Below, one piece after another: positions 53,666 to 63,527 of a stretch of DNA of 64,000 nucleotides. A program made the position numbers and the translations under genes. The notes under the pieces are model-generated. The model did no database searches. It had not been told where the DNA came from and saw only the letters and a program-made list of their open reading frames with translations. This DNA comes from Gracilibacillus ureilyticus (GTDB taxonomy: Bacteria; Bacillota; Bacilli; Bacillales; Amphibacillaceae), in contig NZ_FOGL01000010.1 of assembly GCF_900111195.1 (NCBI RefSeq), positions 69,745 to 133,744 of the forward strand, read 5' to 3'. Numbering within the stretch: the first letter of the stretch is position 1; each line of letters begins with the position of its first letter.

Positions 53666-56179
53666 TTATGCCTGCCCGTGACACTGTTTATACTTTTTCC
53701 CGCTGCCACATGGACATGGGTCATTTCTGCCAACTGTCTGAGCTTTCACATACGGTTTCTTTACTTTTTTCTTTTCCTGATTGCCACCAGAAACGGCTTG
53801 TGTCTCTTTAACAACAGCCTCGCGTTTTAAATTTTCACGAATTTGTGCCTTCATTACATATTTTGCAACTTCTTCATTTATGGATTCAATCATTTGTTCG
53901 AACATTGCAAAACTTTCCATCTGGTATTCTCTAAGCGGATCATTTTGGCCATATGCGCGTAAATGAATACCTTGACGTAACTGGTCCATTTGATCAATAT
54001 GATCCATCCATTTCGTATCAACTGTTCGGAGAAGAATTACTTTCTCAAATTCCCGCATTTGCTCAGGCGTAAGTTCTTCTTCTTTCTGATCATATTTTGC
54101 CTGGACTTTCTCTAAAATAATTGCTTTCACCTGATCTTGTTCTTTGCCTTTCAGATCGGCTTCTGCAATCCATTCAGGTTCTAATAATGTTCCGTGCAGA
54201 TATTCCGTTAAACCAGATATATTCCAGTTTTCTGGTACATCATCCGACATATATGTCTCAATAGCTGAATCAACGGTTGTTTCAATCATCTGTTTAATGA
54301 TTTCTCGTAAATTATCAGAATCGATTACATCATAACGCTGTTTGTAAATAATCTCACGCTGCTGACGTAATACATCATCATAGGAAAGAATCGTTTTCCG
54401 GGCATCGAAGTTGTTTCCTTCCACACGTTTCTGAGCAGATTCCACTGTTCTGGAAACCAATTTACTTTCAATCGGCTGGGAATCATCCATTCCCATTCTT
54501 TCCATCATTGCCTTCATATTGTCAGAACCGAAACGGCGCATCAATTCATCTTCCATTGATAAATAAAACTGCGTCACACCCGGATCTCCCTGACGTCCGG
54601 AACGACCTCGAAGCTGGTTATCAATCCGGCGTGACTCATGACGTTCTGTACCGATTACTGCCAGACCGCCAAGTTCTTTCACACCTTCTCCAAGTTTAAT
54701 ATCTGTACCACGCCCTGCCATGTTTGTAGCGATGGTAACAGCACCTTTTTGACCGGCATTTTCAATAATCTCTGCTTCACGATAATGATTTTTCGCATTT
54801 AGCACATTATGTTTAACACCAGCTTTGGAAAGATATTTAGAAATTATTTCAGAAGTTTCCACAGCAACTGTACCAACTAAAACAGGCTGTCCTTTTTGAT
54901 TACGTTCTTTAATCTCTTCCACTACTGCTCTGAATTTACCTTCCATTGTCTGAAAAATCAAGTCAGGTTTGTCTTCCCTGATAATTGGTTTATTAGTAGG
55001 TATCGCAATAACATCCATATTATAAATATTACGGAATTCCTCTTCCTCTGTTTTTGCGGTACCTGTCATCCCTGCTAATTTCTCATACATACGGAAATAG
55101 TTCTGGAAAGTGATGGACGCAAGTGTCATACTTTCGTTCTGGATTTGAAGCCCTTCTTTTGCTTCAATTGCCTGGTGTAATCCGTCACTGTAGCGGCGAC
55201 CTTTCATTAAACGACCGGTAAATTGGTCGACAATTACTACCTGGTCTTCTTCCACCACATAATCTGTATCTTTGTGCATGGAGACATGTGCTTTCAATGC
55301 CTGGTTAATGTGGTGTGTTAAAGTGACATTATTTAAATCAAATAAATTATCAACCTGGAAGAAACGCTCTGCCTTGTTCATCCCTTCTTCGGTTAATTGA
55401 ACTCCTTTGGATTTTTCATCATATGTGTAATCTTCTTCATTTTGTAATGTTCTTACAAATGAATTTGCCTGTTGATAAAGAGTTGCAGACTTTTTCGCAG
55501 TACCTGAAATAATAAGTGGTGTTCTCGCTTCATCAATTAAAATCGAGTCAACCTCATCAATTATGGCAAAATGCAAAGAACGCTGTACCATTTGTTCTTT
55601 GTATAACACCATATTGTCACGTAAGTAATCAAATCCAAACTCATTATTGGTACCATACGTAATGTCTGCTGCATAGGCTTCCCGCTTCTCTTCTTTAGAC
55701 ATGCCATTTTTGTTAAGACCAACTGTCATTCCTAAAAAATCATACAGTTTGCCCATTTCACTGGCATCACGGTCTGCTAAGTAGTCATTGACTGTAATCA
55801 CATGCACACCTTTACCTGTGACAGCATTTAAATAAACAGGCATAGTGGAAGCTAATGTTTTCCCTTCCCCTGTTTTCATTTCGGATATATCACCATGATG
55901 CATTGCAATCGCACCAAGTAACTGAACATTATATGGCCGCATTCCTAATACTCTTTTTGATGCTTCCCTAACTACTGCATATGCTTCCATAAGCAAATCA
56001 TCTAATGATTCTCCATTTTGATACCTTTGCTTAAATTCTTCTGTTTTATTTTGTAATTGATAATCAGACAGCTGCTGCATTGATGGTTCCAATGCTTCAA
56101 TTTCTGATGCAACTTTTTCTAAACTTTTCAGTTGTCTCTGGTTACCTGTCCCAAAGACTTTGTTTAATAATCCACGCAT
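53666..56179 (-). CDS. secA: Preprotein translocase ATPase SecA
   Basis: An 837-residue DEAD-type motor: Walker [14 protein letters not shown] (~residues 101-113), Walker [15 protein letters not shown], preprotein-crosslinking domain, motif [13 protein letters not shown], helical scaffold, and a C-terminal zinc tail [14 protein letters not shown] that binds SecB or lipids. It drives proteins through SecYEG. An SD-like AAGAGG precedes the ATG. prfB follows, as in B. subtilis. Confidence 0.98.
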   Translation of the reverse strand: MRGLLNKVFGTGNQRQLKSLEKVASEIEALEPSMQQLSDYQLQNKTEEFKQRYQNGESLDDLLMEAYAVVREASKRVLGMRPYNVQLLGAIAMHHGDISEMKTGEGKTLASTMPVYLNAVTGKGVHVITVNDYLADRDASEMGKLYDFLGMTVGLNKNGMSKEEKREAYAADITYGTNNEFGFDYLRDNMVLYKEQMVQRSLHFAIIDEVDSILIDEARTPLIISGTAKKSATLYQQANSFVRTLQNEEDYTYDEKSKGVQLTEEGMNKAERFFQVDNLFDLNNVTLTHHINQALKAHVSMHKDTDYVVEEDQVVIVDQFTGRLMKGRRYSDGLHQAIEAKEGLQIQNESMTLASITFQNYFRMYEKLAGMTGTAKTEEEEFRNIYNMDVIAIPTNKPIIREDKPDLIFQTMEGKFRAVVEEIKERNQKGQPVLVGTVAVETSEIISKYLSKAGVKHNVLNAKNHYREAEIIENAGQKGAVTIATNMAGRGTDIKLGEGVKELGGLAVIGTERHESRRIDNQLRGRSGRQGDPGVTQFYLSMEDELMRRFGSDNMKAMMERMGMDDSQPIESKLVSRTVESAQKRVEGNNFDARKTILSYDDVLRQQREIIYKQRYDVIDSDNLREIIKQMIETTVDSAIETYMSDDVPENWNISGLTEYLHGTLLEPEWIAEADLKGKEQDQVKAIILEKVQAKYDQKEEELTPEQMREFEKVILLRTVDTKWMDHIDQMDQLRQGIHLRAYGQNDPLREYQMESFAMFEQMIESINEEVAKYVMKAQIRENLKREAVVKETQAVSGGNQEKKKVKKPYVKAQTVGRNDPCPCGSGKKYKQCHGQA

Positions 56180-56341
56180 ACTAGCCGCTCCTCTTTTCCA
56201 TACTTGGCAATGCCAATAAAGTGAGACTTTTACTCAGTTTAGATTTTAATCCCTTACTGAGCATTAGCGAGACTTATCAGGATGCTTAGAGTCTGTGATA
56301 AAGCCTACTATTTGTCATTGAATTGTGTTAATCCACTTTAT

Positions 56342-56371
56342 ATCATAACATTGGAATGAAGAAATTGACAA
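56342..56371 (-). promoter_or_regulatory. Putative secA promoter
   Basis: Minus strand TTGTCA (56371-56366), an 18-bp spacer and TATGAT (56347-56342), leaving a leader of about 155 nt before secA. Confidence 0.55.
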
Positions 56372-56484
56372 CAATCGGCTGATAGAGGTTATATTAAGTT
56401 TGGATAGAATAAAGATTTCTCCAAACTATGAGAGTATAATATTGAGGAAAAGAAGCAGCTGGTAATTGGCCGCTTCTTTTTTGA
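56365..56484 (+). ncRNA. Candidate small RNA between secA and hpf
   Basis: On the plus strand TTGACA (56365-56370), 18 bp and TTATAT (56389-56394) are followed about 55 bp later by a terminator-like hairpin, AAAGAAGC/GCTTCTTT with inner pairing and a T6 run (ending ~56482). The implied RNA is about 80 nt and has no good reading frame. The hairpin could instead be a second terminator for hpf on the minus strand. A further hairpin GAGAAGGT/ACCTTCTC lies at ~56485-56520. Confidence 0.3.
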
Positions 56485-56679
56485 AGAGAAGGTTGGCTGA
56501 GAGGAAGTTTGACCTTCTCGGTGAGGGGATACTGTATTTATACCACATGTATACTCTGTTGAAAAATTAGTAAATTAGTATTTTTATGGGAAGCATTCGG
56601 GAAACATGGTTCTATTTTTACGGAAAAGGAACTTAAACTTCCCAGACAATGTGACAAGATTCGAATTTCTTTTAAAGAG

Positions 56680-56712
56680 AAAAAGATGATTTGCATATGC
56701 AAACCATCTTTT
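56680..56712 (-). terminator. Terminator of hpf
   Basis: AAAGATGGTTTGCAT is followed by ATGCAAATCATCTTT, a 15-bp near-perfect palindrome with one G-U pair, then TTCTC on the minus strand. Confidence 0.72.
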
Positions 56713-56725
56713 ATATAAGTATTTA

Positions 56726-57286
56726 TCAGCTAGGCTCGATCAGACCATAACGACCGTCACGGCGTTTATATACTACATTGGTATTACCTGTAATTGAATT
56801 TTCAAAGACAAAGAAAGCGTGTCCTAACATATCCATTTGCAATACTGCTTCTTCTGAGTCCATTGGTTTTAAATCAAATCGTTTTGTCCTTACAATTTCT
56901 ATTTCATCATCATCCAGTAAATCTACATTGCTTCTGACAGCAGCTTCTTTCTCCAACTCTGCAAATACATGCTTCGGGGAGCCCTGCTGACGGAATTTTC
57001 GGTTTACTTTTGTTTTATGCTTACGAATTTGCCTTTCTAGTTTGTCAACAACAAGATCAATAGCAGCATATAAATCCGCATGTTGTACCTCTGCACGAAG
57101 CATCAGGTTAGTCATCGGAATAGTAACCTCAATCTGCTGCTCCTCATTATAGACACTTATGTTTACATTTACATCAGAAGTGGGAGGAGTGTCAAAGTAT
57201 CTTTCTAACTTGCCAATTTTTCTTTCGACATATTCCTTAATTGCTCCAGTCACTTCTACATTTTCACCACGAATGTTGTATTTCAT
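56726..57286 (-). CDS. hpf: Long-form ribosome hibernation promoting factor
   Basis: A 186-residue protein. The N-terminal S30AE domain (KYNIRGENVEVTGAIKEYVERK onward, to ~105) binds the ribosomal A/P sites. A linker and a C-terminal dimerisation domain (~125-186; VRTKRFDLKPMDSEEAVLQM, then GHAFFVFENS) make it the long form that produces 100S ribosome dimers in resting cells. B. subtilis hpf (yvyD) lies at the same place before secA and is induced by sigma-B and sigma-H. Confidence 0.95.
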   Translation of the reverse strand: MKYNIRGENVEVTGAIKEYVERKIGKLERYFDTPPTSDVNVNISVYNEEQQIEVTIPMTNLMLRAEVQHADLYAAIDLVVDKLERQIRKHKTKVNRKFRQQGSPKHVFAELEKEAAVRSNVDLLDDDEIEIVRTKRFDLKPMDSEEAVLQMDMLGHAFFVFENSITGNTNVVYKRRDGRYGLIEPS

Positions 57287-57337
57287 AAAAAGTGTCCTCC
57301 TTTCAAACTATAAAGCTTTATAAGCTATATATCTATA

Positions 57338-57362
57338 ATACCACACTTCGCTTGGTTAAAAC
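57338..57362 (-). promoter_or_regulatory. Candidate sigma-B-type promoter of hpf
   Basis: Minus strand GTTTTA (57362-57357), a 13-bp spacer and TGGTAT (57343-57338), one mismatch from each of the GTTTAA and GGGTAT consensus elements, about 50 bp before hpf. Confidence 0.45.
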
Positions 57363-57432
57363 GAGCAAAATGTCAATATATTCTGAAACTTTTTTACGAA
57401 ATCTTAACATGTAAAAACAGGATGAACCAAAT

Positions 57433-57468
57433 AAAAAATAGATGCTACAATTAAGTAGTCATCTATTT
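57433..57468 (-). terminator. Terminator of the flagellar fliD-fliS-fliT run
   Basis: AAATAGATGACTAC pairs with GTAGCATCTATTT (one bulged A), then a T6 run. It includes the fliT stop at 57463. Confidence 0.8.
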
Positions 57469-57816
57469 TTTTGAATCCAGAAACATCCCGTCATATGTAG
57501 AGAGTTGTTTGTATGGATTTAAGTATTGTTTTGTCGAACGCGTCTGTTTTTTATTATTCCGCATGCTCGTCTTTATTTTTGTTAGGACTAATTGTAATTT
57601 AGGCTCTAACTCCTGATCCAATGCTAAGCATTGTTTTCCCAATTTAGTATCCTCCGCATTATAAGGCGGACTAATCGCCTGGACTAACGTCTCTCTTTTA
57701 TCAAGAAGGGAATCAATTTCTTTTATTGCTTCCTCTCTGGATTCACTTTTGATTGGCTGATCAAGAAGCTGAATCATTTCCTGAGTAAGATTGATATATT
57801 CCTTAAGTGGATTCAT
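57463..57816 (-). CDS. fliT: FliT-like flagellar chaperone
   Basis: A 117-residue, mainly helical protein (EYINLTQEMIQLLDQP, then EIDSLLDKRETLVQAI and the basic KTSMRNNKKQTRSTKQYLNPY). Sequence conservation in FliT is low, so the call rests on size, helical pattern and position: it overlaps the fliS stop by one base at the end of a fliD-fliS run. In B. subtilis FliT is the FliD chaperone. Confidence 0.78.
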   Translation of the reverse strand: MNPLKEYINLTQEMIQLLDQPIKSESREEAIKEIDSLLDKRETLVQAISPPYNAEDTKLGKQCLALDQELEPKLQLVLTKIKTSMRNNKKQTRSTKQYLNPYKQLSTYDGMFLDSKK

Positions 57817-58214
57817 TATGATTTAACACCTTGTCCATGTTTTCGAATTCTTTCCTGCTTTATTACTTCTTTCCAAGTATCGCGGAATTGAGTAAGAATT
57901 TCCTCTGCCTGTGCTAGTTGATCAAGATCATTATTCACATTTGCCTGTGTTAAACAATGATAGACAAAATCATATAGCGGCATCATTTGCAGGGTGATCG
58001 GTGCATCCTGGTCCAAGGTAACCATTAATTCCCTTACAATGTTTTGTGTTTTCTGTACCATTTCATTTTTCTTCTGGTAATCTTTTTCTTCGACAGCTTT
58101 TCTAGCTTGTTTGATAAATTTCAAGCTACCATTATAAAGCATTAATGTTAATTCCCCTGGAGATGCCGTATTTACTGAGTTGTTCTGGTATGCCTGATAT
58201 TGCTGATAAGCCAT
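57816..58214 (-). CDS. fliS: Flagellin export chaperone FliS
   Basis: A 132-residue helical protein: YQQYQAYQNNSVNTASPGELTLMLYNGSLKFIKQA, read in parts, is the FliS N-terminal motif with the conserved Tyr-rich start and LxLMLYxG. It binds the flagellin C-terminus and prevents early polymerisation. It ends at the fliT start. Confidence 0.95.
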   Translation of the reverse strand: MAYQQYQAYQNNSVNTASPGELTLMLYNGSLKFIKQARKAVEEKDYQKKNEMVQKTQNIVRELMVTLDQDAPITLQMMPLYDFVYHCLTQANVNNDLDQLAQAEEILTQFRDTWKEVIKQERIRKHGQGVKS

Positions 58215-58244
58215 TAGTTAACGCTCCTCTATTTCAAAAATTGC

Positions 58245-58628
58245 TCATATTTTCTCGTCAACGATAAATCCCATTAATTCTGCCATTCCTGCATAAACAT
58301 CCAATAGTTTCTTCGGAGGGATTTCCTTGACTACTTCATCTGTATCTGAATTAACGACGGTTACATAATATCTTTCCAGTTTTTCGTGATACTCATATCT
58401 TATATTCGTGTTTGTCGGTTCTAGAAAAGAATTTAACCCATCTACCATACTTTTAGCGTTTTCTTTCGATAATTCTTCAGGTATATTCTTATTTTCTGGT
58501 TTTTTTGATTCATTTACATGGTTATTGGATCTATCTACTGCTGCTGATATGGATTGCTCTTTGGTGTCTGTGTTTTGCAGAATTGGAGATCCAGTGATCA
58601 TTTTCCCAATTTCCATGCCAAAATTCAT
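58245..58628 (-). CDS. flaG: FlaG family flagellar protein
   Basis: A 127-residue protein. The N-terminal half is polar and low-complexity. The C-terminal part, NTNIRYEYHEKLERYYVTVV, then VVKEIPPKKLLDVYAGM, is the FlaG domain. Its role is probably in filament length or cap function; B. subtilis yvyC is the counterpart beside fliD. It lies 30 bp before fliS. Confidence 0.9.
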   Translation of the reverse strand: MNFGMEIGKMITGSPILQNTDTKEQSISAAVDRSNNHVNESKKPENKNIPEELSKENAKSMVDGLNSFLEPTNTNIRYEYHEKLERYYVTVVNSDTDEVVKEIPPKKLLDVYAGMAELMGFIVDEKI

Positions 58629-58685
58629 CTCCTCTATTAAGTTTACTAATTATATCGGATAATGTAACAGAATCTTTAGCCAAAA

Positions 58686-58723
58686 TGTAAAAGAATCTAG
58701 AGATCTTCTCAATCTCTAGATTC
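58686..58723 (-). terminator. Terminator between the YjfB-like gene and flaG
   Basis: A perfect 12-bp stem GAATCTAGAGAT/ATCTCTAGATTC with a 7-nt loop, followed by TTTTAC on the minus strand. It divides the fliD region from flaG-fliS-fliT. Confidence 0.72.
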
Positions 58724-58733
58724 CATCGTCCCA

Positions 58734-58910
58734 TTAAGCTTTAATATCAATAGAACTGCCCAGGTGAGGCTCCATGGAACTTTCTAACATCTTAATCATA
58801 TCACTTGACTGTGTTTCAGCCTGATTTAACGCTTTATCCATTACAGCTATACTTGCCTGCTGTTTAACTTGTGCTTGATTCATTATAACTGACATTGCTG
58901 CAATATCCAT
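58734..58910 (-). CDS. Small YjfB-like putative motility protein
   Basis: A 58-residue protein, MDIAAMSVIMNQAQVKQQAS at the start, with SIAVMDKALNQAETQ and a C-terminal LGSSIDIKA. The pattern MDI-A-S-x(4)Q-x(4)Q-S-A-VM-K-LD/N and the terminal (L)G-x-x-(I/L)D(I/V) fit the YjfB motility family (PF14070). AGGAGGG precedes the ATG at the proper distance. It lies 18 bp after fliD and before a terminator. The function is unknown; flagellar linkage is the only clue. Confidence 0.8.
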   Translation of the reverse strand: MDIAAMSVIMNQAQVKQQASIAVMDKALNQAETQSSDMIKMLESSMEPHLGSSIDIKA

Positions 58911-58928
58911 TTTAACCCTCCTTTATTA

Positions 58929-61025
58929 TTATTGGAAACCTCCAAATTGCTGCATTAAATAACTGGATTGGTTATTGTATTTTGCGATTGCCTGCTCCAT
59001 TGCAGTAAATTGTCTCCAATATCTGTCTTCAATTTGGGTAAGCCGATCCTCAAATCTCTCAATTTGTTTATCCATATCATCGAGGTTGCGACCAAGGGTA
59101 TACTGATGAGTAGAATAGGACGCTCTTCCTGCTCGTTCATATATCTTATTCATTGCCGCGTCAACGGTATCTGTCAAACGGCGGGCGATTCCCTTTTCTC
59201 CAAAAGTATCTCCATCTTCACCGCCGCGGAAAAGATTTTCTACCGAATCTGGATCTTGTTCAATCGCTTCTTTCAGTTTCGCCTCATTAATCTCTAATTT
59301 CCCGCCAGACATATAATCTTTAGTTGTTGTAATACCTATTGCTGCTAATTGATTAAATGCTCCAACTGACTGATCATTATCAACAGGAGAATAAAAGTCT
59401 GTCCTCATACTTGATAAAACATCTCTAAGAATCGCATCATTCCGTAATAAACCACTTTTTGCGCGTTCTTCCCAATCTTCCTGCTGTTTCTCAGTTAAAC
59501 TCTCTCTTTGTTCATCTGTTAGCGGGTCATAATCCCGATAAAATGTTTCCGTTACTTTACCGTTAACTGCATCAATTAACGTATTATAAGTTTCAACGAA
59601 TTCTTTAATATTTTCAAAGACCGTTTCAGAGTCATTGGAAATGTTTAAAGATACAGGTTGATCTGTTCCGGTATCTGTAGCATCAAATGTCTGTTTCAGG
59701 TTAAATGTGACACCTTCAATGTCAAATGTATTGCTGTAACGTTCTGTTTCTAACCCATTAATTATAAACTTTGCATTTTGTCCAATATCTTCGGTTGCAC
59801 CACCAAAATTAAATATATCATTTATTAAAGTGCCGTTTGTTTCTATTTGTGCAGCCCCTTCATTGAAGTTTCCTGTTTCGGTCCTTCTGAGTGTTAATTG
59901 ATCCGAAAATGAATCATATAACATTGCTACACCAATATTGGCTTTATTTACTTCACTTACAACCTGATTAATGGATTCATTACCAGCAATAATAAAATCA
60001 CCGAATTGCTTTCCATCTTCTGCATGAGCATTTACAGAAAAGTGTGTATAATTTTGTTGATAGGTAGTCTCAATACTGGTTTCCTGATCTACTGGATTAT
60101 CGAGAGTGATCTTTCCTGTTTCAGTGTTAATAACACCAAGCGTAGTTCCATCATTTTTATTTTTTAGATAATATTCGTTATCATTTCCCGTTGAGTCACT
60201 AGTACTGAAACCATAATTGTCAGAACCAATTTTCAGATTGAAAATGTTGTTTGTATCATCATTTGATACTATAGAACCTGCCGACAATTGAATTGTTTTC
60301 CCGCCTTCTGCTAAGGTATGTGATTCCGTTTTACTATTTACAATATATTCAGCTGATACCTTAGTACCTTTTTGGATAACACCAGCTGCAAAAGTAAGCT
60401 CTCCATTATCACCTAATAAAACTTGATTATCAGCCAACTCTTCTCCTGGTGCTAGTGAAGATGTTAACACTTCAAATCCTTTTCCATTCACTTTAATACT
60501 TACGGCTTCTTTATCTGTGATATTAGGATCCAAGGAAAGTTCTTGGCCTATCGTACTTGCTGTTAGTGATTTTTTTTCAATTGCTCCCTGTTTCCATGGA
60601 TTCTCTTCCGCTGCAAACCTGTCACTTTGACTAAAGAGTCCTTTTGTTGCATCAACTTTCTCACCATTAGGATCAGAGATTTTCCCATCGTTCACCATGG
60701 TTGATGCTGTTGCCAATTGTTCTACTTTTGAAATCGTATAAGATGTCTGGTTGGCAGCACTTGAAGCTGTTGCTGTTATAAAATCTTCATTACTTGATGC
60801 CACTTGTCTCGCTCTATAGCTTGTTGTCATCCGCATATTCAGTAATGAATCTTTAAAATCCAGCAAGAGTGTATTCATACTCCTGTAGTCGTCACGTTTC
60901 CACTCCAGTACCTGCTTTTCTTTTTGCATTTTTTGAAGTGGTAAACTCTCCGCCTTCATTAAATCTCTGACCATTGTATCTATATCCATACCACTCGCAA
61001 ATCCAGAAATACGCATTGTGCTCAA
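58929..61025 (-). CDS. fliD: Flagellar filament cap protein FliD
   Basis: About 698 residues. The N-terminal RISGFASGMDIDTMVRDLM motif and coiled region (LPLQKMQKEKQVLEWKRDDY) and the C-terminal coiled coil (RNLDDMDKQIERFEDRLTQIEDRYWRQFTAMEQAIAKYN, given here in outline) are the FliD D0/D1 parts. The long variable middle (~150-430), with many Thr/Asn/Gly residues, forms the surface-exposed domains and makes it longer than the 498-residue B. subtilis FliD. The start is uncertain: GTG 61034, TTG 61025 and ATG 61016 are in frame; TTG has the best distance to AAGGGA. Confidence 0.93.
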   Translation of the reverse strand: MSTMRISGFASGMDIDTMVRDLMKAESLPLQKMQKEKQVLEWKRDDYRSMNTLLLDFKDSLLNMRMTTSYRARQVASSNEDFITATASSAANQTSYTISKVEQLATASTMVNDGKISDPNGEKVDATKGLFSQSDRFAAEENPWKQGAIEKKSLTASTIGQELSLDPNITDKEAVSIKVNGKGFEVLTSSLAPGEELADNQVLLGDNGELTFAAGVIQKGTKVSAEYIVNSKTESHTLAEGGKTIQLSAGSIVSNDDTNNIFNLKIGSDNYGFSTSDSTGNDNEYYLKNKNDGTTLGVINTETGKITLDNPVDQETSIETTYQQNYTHFSVNAHAEDGKQFGDFIIAGNESINQVVSEVNKANIGVAMLYDSFSDQLTLRRTETGNFNEGAAQIETNGTLINDIFNFGGATEDIGQNAKFIINGLETERYSNTFDIEGVTFNLKQTFDATDTGTDQPVSLNISNDSETVFENIKEFVETYNTLIDAVNGKVTETFYRDYDPLTDEQRESLTEKQQEDWEERAKSGLLRNDAILRDVLSSMRTDFYSPVDNDQSVGAFNQLAAIGITTTKDYMSGGKLEINEAKLKEAIEQDPDSVENLFRGGEDGDTFGEKGIARRLTDTVDAAMNKIYERAGRASYSTHQYTLGRNLDDMDKQIERFEDRLTQIEDRYWRQFTAMEQAIAKYNNQSSYLMQQFGGFQ

Positions 61026-61108
61026 ATTGTTCACGTCCCTTATAAGTCATTCTTTTTTATTATATCGGTACAAAAGGGCAATACTTAAATAGAACTTTAG
61101 AATTAATT

Positions 61109-62422
61109 TTAATCTCTCTGCAGTTTATTCCAAATTGCCGTTAAGTCAGATTCATAACTTTCGGCTAATGTGTCTTCTCCATACCTAACATGATCATACA
61201 TTTGCTGCAATTCCTGATATTCCTTTTCTGATATATTTAATACTTCATGTGCCGTCATCGATGGTTTCCATTTATCCTGCTTTCTCAATTCCCTTGAAAT
61301 CTCTCTAAATAAAAACCGAACTTTTTCTTCTGATGATAATTGCTCATATTTTACCCTGCGTCCAAAAATAGTCTGCAACCGGGCTTTTATTTCTTCCTGT
61401 TTCTCCTTACGCCAATTTTTCCAGTCAAATAAATTCTCTTTCTCATCTGTATATTCTGAGTCGGTTTCTTCTGAACGGCTGCTTGTGAATACTTGTTTTA
61501 ACGCATTCCAGATAAATAATATGGTTTTCTTCACAAGGTTACGTACCTTTTTAAATATTAATGAAAGCATAACCAGGACTGCAAGAATAACAAGGATTAT
61601 ACCGATAACAATTCCGATCTGTTCCATAATCTCTGCGAAACGGGAAGGCTCACTCACTTCATCAGTTGGTAACATCGGCTGGGTGCTTTGCTGTGGTGGT
61701 TCTTCCATTGGTGGTTCATCACTTGAGAAAAGTTCAATAAATGAGACAAATGCCTGCAGGACAGTACGAACACTATGGTAAAGAAAAGACTGAATCACTT
61801 GAAAATTTGTCAGGAGGAAGACAACTAGTATAGTTGCAGTAAGATAAAAATAGTTCATTCTTTTCATTTCCTGACTCGTTCGATGCTTTTTACCTTTATT
61901 CAGTGACTCTTTTTGCAGATGCTCCTTATTTGTGACAAACAGCATTACAATAAGAAAGATGGTTCCAACTCCACTTAGGACTCCGCGGAAATCAGTCAAA
62001 CTGTCGATATAGGAAAACAGGAGATATCCAACAAAGTAGCAAGGCAAACCAATCGCCCATAATATACGGGTAGGTAATAACTCCTCCCAATTACTTTCTG
62101 TATATTGGACTCCACGATACGAAGCAACGAACACTAAAATAAAGGAAGCATTATAAGATAGCAGATTTTCCCCAATCACAACAGTGAAGAGACTAGTTAC
62201 AATCAATGCAATGACTAATACAACTGGTCTTTGTTTGATCAGCAATCTCGTTATTGCCAGTAGGACAAACAGTAAATACATTCCTGACAGCAAATAATAA
62301 ACAGTCTCATTAACGGTCAATACAGTAATCAGCAACAGAATTGGGAAAAAAGCCAGGAATTCGATGATACCATGTAAAAAAGTCGATAGAATTGTGCGCC
62401 ATCTAGCTTGCATATTCTTCAC
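61109..62422 (-). CDS. Membrane protein with C-terminal DUF4129 domain
   Basis: A 437-residue protein. About six N-terminal hydrophobic segments (~15-225) are followed by a Pro/Glu-rich loop (~235-265), another hydrophobic segment (~268-292) and a cytoplasmic tail. Residues ~355-435 (YEQLSSEEKVRFLFREISRE to KPSMTAHEVL) match DUF4129. In the usual MoxR-DUF58-transglutaminase operons this domain follows a transglutaminase core; no Cys-His-Asp transglutaminase motif is visible here. It overlaps the DUF58 gene by 20 bp. Confidence 0.78.
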   Translation of the reverse strand: MKNMQARWRTILSTFLHGIIEFLAFFPILLLITVLTVNETVYYLLSGMYLLFVLLAITRLLIKQRPVVLVIALIVTSLFTVVIGENLLSYNASFILVFVASYRGVQYTESNWEELLPTRILWAIGLPCYFVGYLLFSYIDSLTDFRGVLSGVGTIFLIVMLFVTNKEHLQKESLNKGKKHRTSQEMKRMNYFYLTATILVVFLLTNFQVIQSFLYHSVRTVLQAFVSFIELFSSDEPPMEEPPQQSTQPMLPTDEVSEPSRFAEIMEQIGIVIGIILVILAVLVMLSLIFKKVRNLVKKTILFIWNALKQVFTSSRSEETDSEYTDEKENLFDWKNWRKEKQEEIKARLQTIFGRRVKYEQLSSEEKVRFLFREISRELRKQDKWKPSMTAHEVLNISEKEYQELQQMYDHVRYGEDTLAESYESDLTAIWNKLQRD

Positions 62423-63527
62423 CTGCTTCTTTTGTTAGCTGATTTAATAAAACTACCTCCACCGCATTTCCAAGTTGCTCTAATTGACGAATCTTAATTT
62501 CAACCCTTTCAGACAATTGGCTGGTGAATATGATAATATCTGTATCACTCATCCCCTGTTCAAGATCCTCTTCCAGAAATGCGCGGAAATTTCTGCTCCG
62601 GTCCATTTTCACTTTGGCAATCGTGTCCAGTATATAATCCAGCTGGCTGCCACTGTTAGATGGTTCTGTCCTGACAGAAGGTTTAATCCTTTCCAAGGTG
62701 TTTGTAAAAGGTTCCACAAAGTAACCATTGCAGCCAAATCCTGTTGCTACTCCACGTTCTAGCGTATATGCAGCAAGAGAAGCGGCATAAGAAAGTGCTG
62801 TTTCCATCAATTCCGGTTTTTCAATCGGCAGACGGATATCTTCATTTGTATCAAAATTTACATAAATCATTAAATGATGATCTGCTGTGTAGTCTTTTTT
62901 ATTAATTTGCATTGTCTGGGATCTGGCGGTTGCTTTCCAGTTGATTGAATTTAACGGATCACCAGCTTGATATTCACGAACTCCTGCATGTAGAAACGGA
63001 TCCTCAATAATCCAGCGTTTTACGGTAATATCTCCTAACCAGCTATGAGAGGGGAGCGGTATTTCATCAACAGGAATAATTGAAGGATATACCGTAACAG
63101 CGGTAGCAGCTTCAATCGAATCAAACGATTCACTGAAACCAATTGCATCACCTGTTGTAACGGAAACGGTATCTAATGGATAATAACCTCTTTTTGTCGC
63201 GGTTAACTGATGTCTCCTTGTAATCTTCTGATATGGTAACAAACTGAATAATGTCCGGTGAAATACTTCCTCTATTTCCTGATTCTCCTTTTGATCAGAC
63301 GTATTGGCCAAATAGCGGCTTATTTTTGATTCAAGACGGATCCATGGTATTGGCAACAGTTTCCTGTTAGCTATCTGATCCACCATCTCCACTACCTCTC
63401 CTTGAAAAACCGTCTTTTGTTTAAACTCTCTTTTGTAGGTGATTCCTTTCAATCCCCACTTATTATAAATCATGCCCTGAACTACAATAATGAGTAATAA
63501 TACAACAATAACCCAAGCTATATTCAT
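62403..63527 (-). CDS. DUF58-domain protein
   Basis: A 374-residue protein with one or two N-terminal hydrophobic segments (IAWVIVVLLLIIVVQGMIY). The DUF58 signature is REYQAGDPLNSINWKATARS near residues 190-210, followed by a von Willebrand-like part (LMIYVNFDTNED). Such proteins are encoded with MoxR ATPases and are thought to help assembly of surface or enzyme complexes. It overlaps the moxR-like gene by four bases and the DUF4129 gene by 20. Confidence 0.87.
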   Translation of the reverse strand: MNIAWVIVVLLLIIVVQGMIYNKWGLKGITYKREFKQKTVFQGEVVEMVDQIANRKLLPIPWIRLESKISRYLANTSDQKENQEIEEVFHRTLFSLLPYQKITRRHQLTATKRGYYPLDTVSVTTGDAIGFSESFDSIEAATAVTVYPSIIPVDEIPLPSHSWLGDITVKRWIIEDPFLHAGVREYQAGDPLNSINWKATARSQTMQINKKDYTADHHLMIYVNFDTNEDIRLPIEKPELMETALSYAASLAAYTLERGVATGFGCNGYFVEPFTNTLERIKPSVRTEPSNSGSQLDYILDTIAKVKMDRSRNFRAFLEEDLEQGMSDTDIIIFTSQLSERVEIKIRQLEQLGNAVEVVLLNQLTKEAGEEYAS

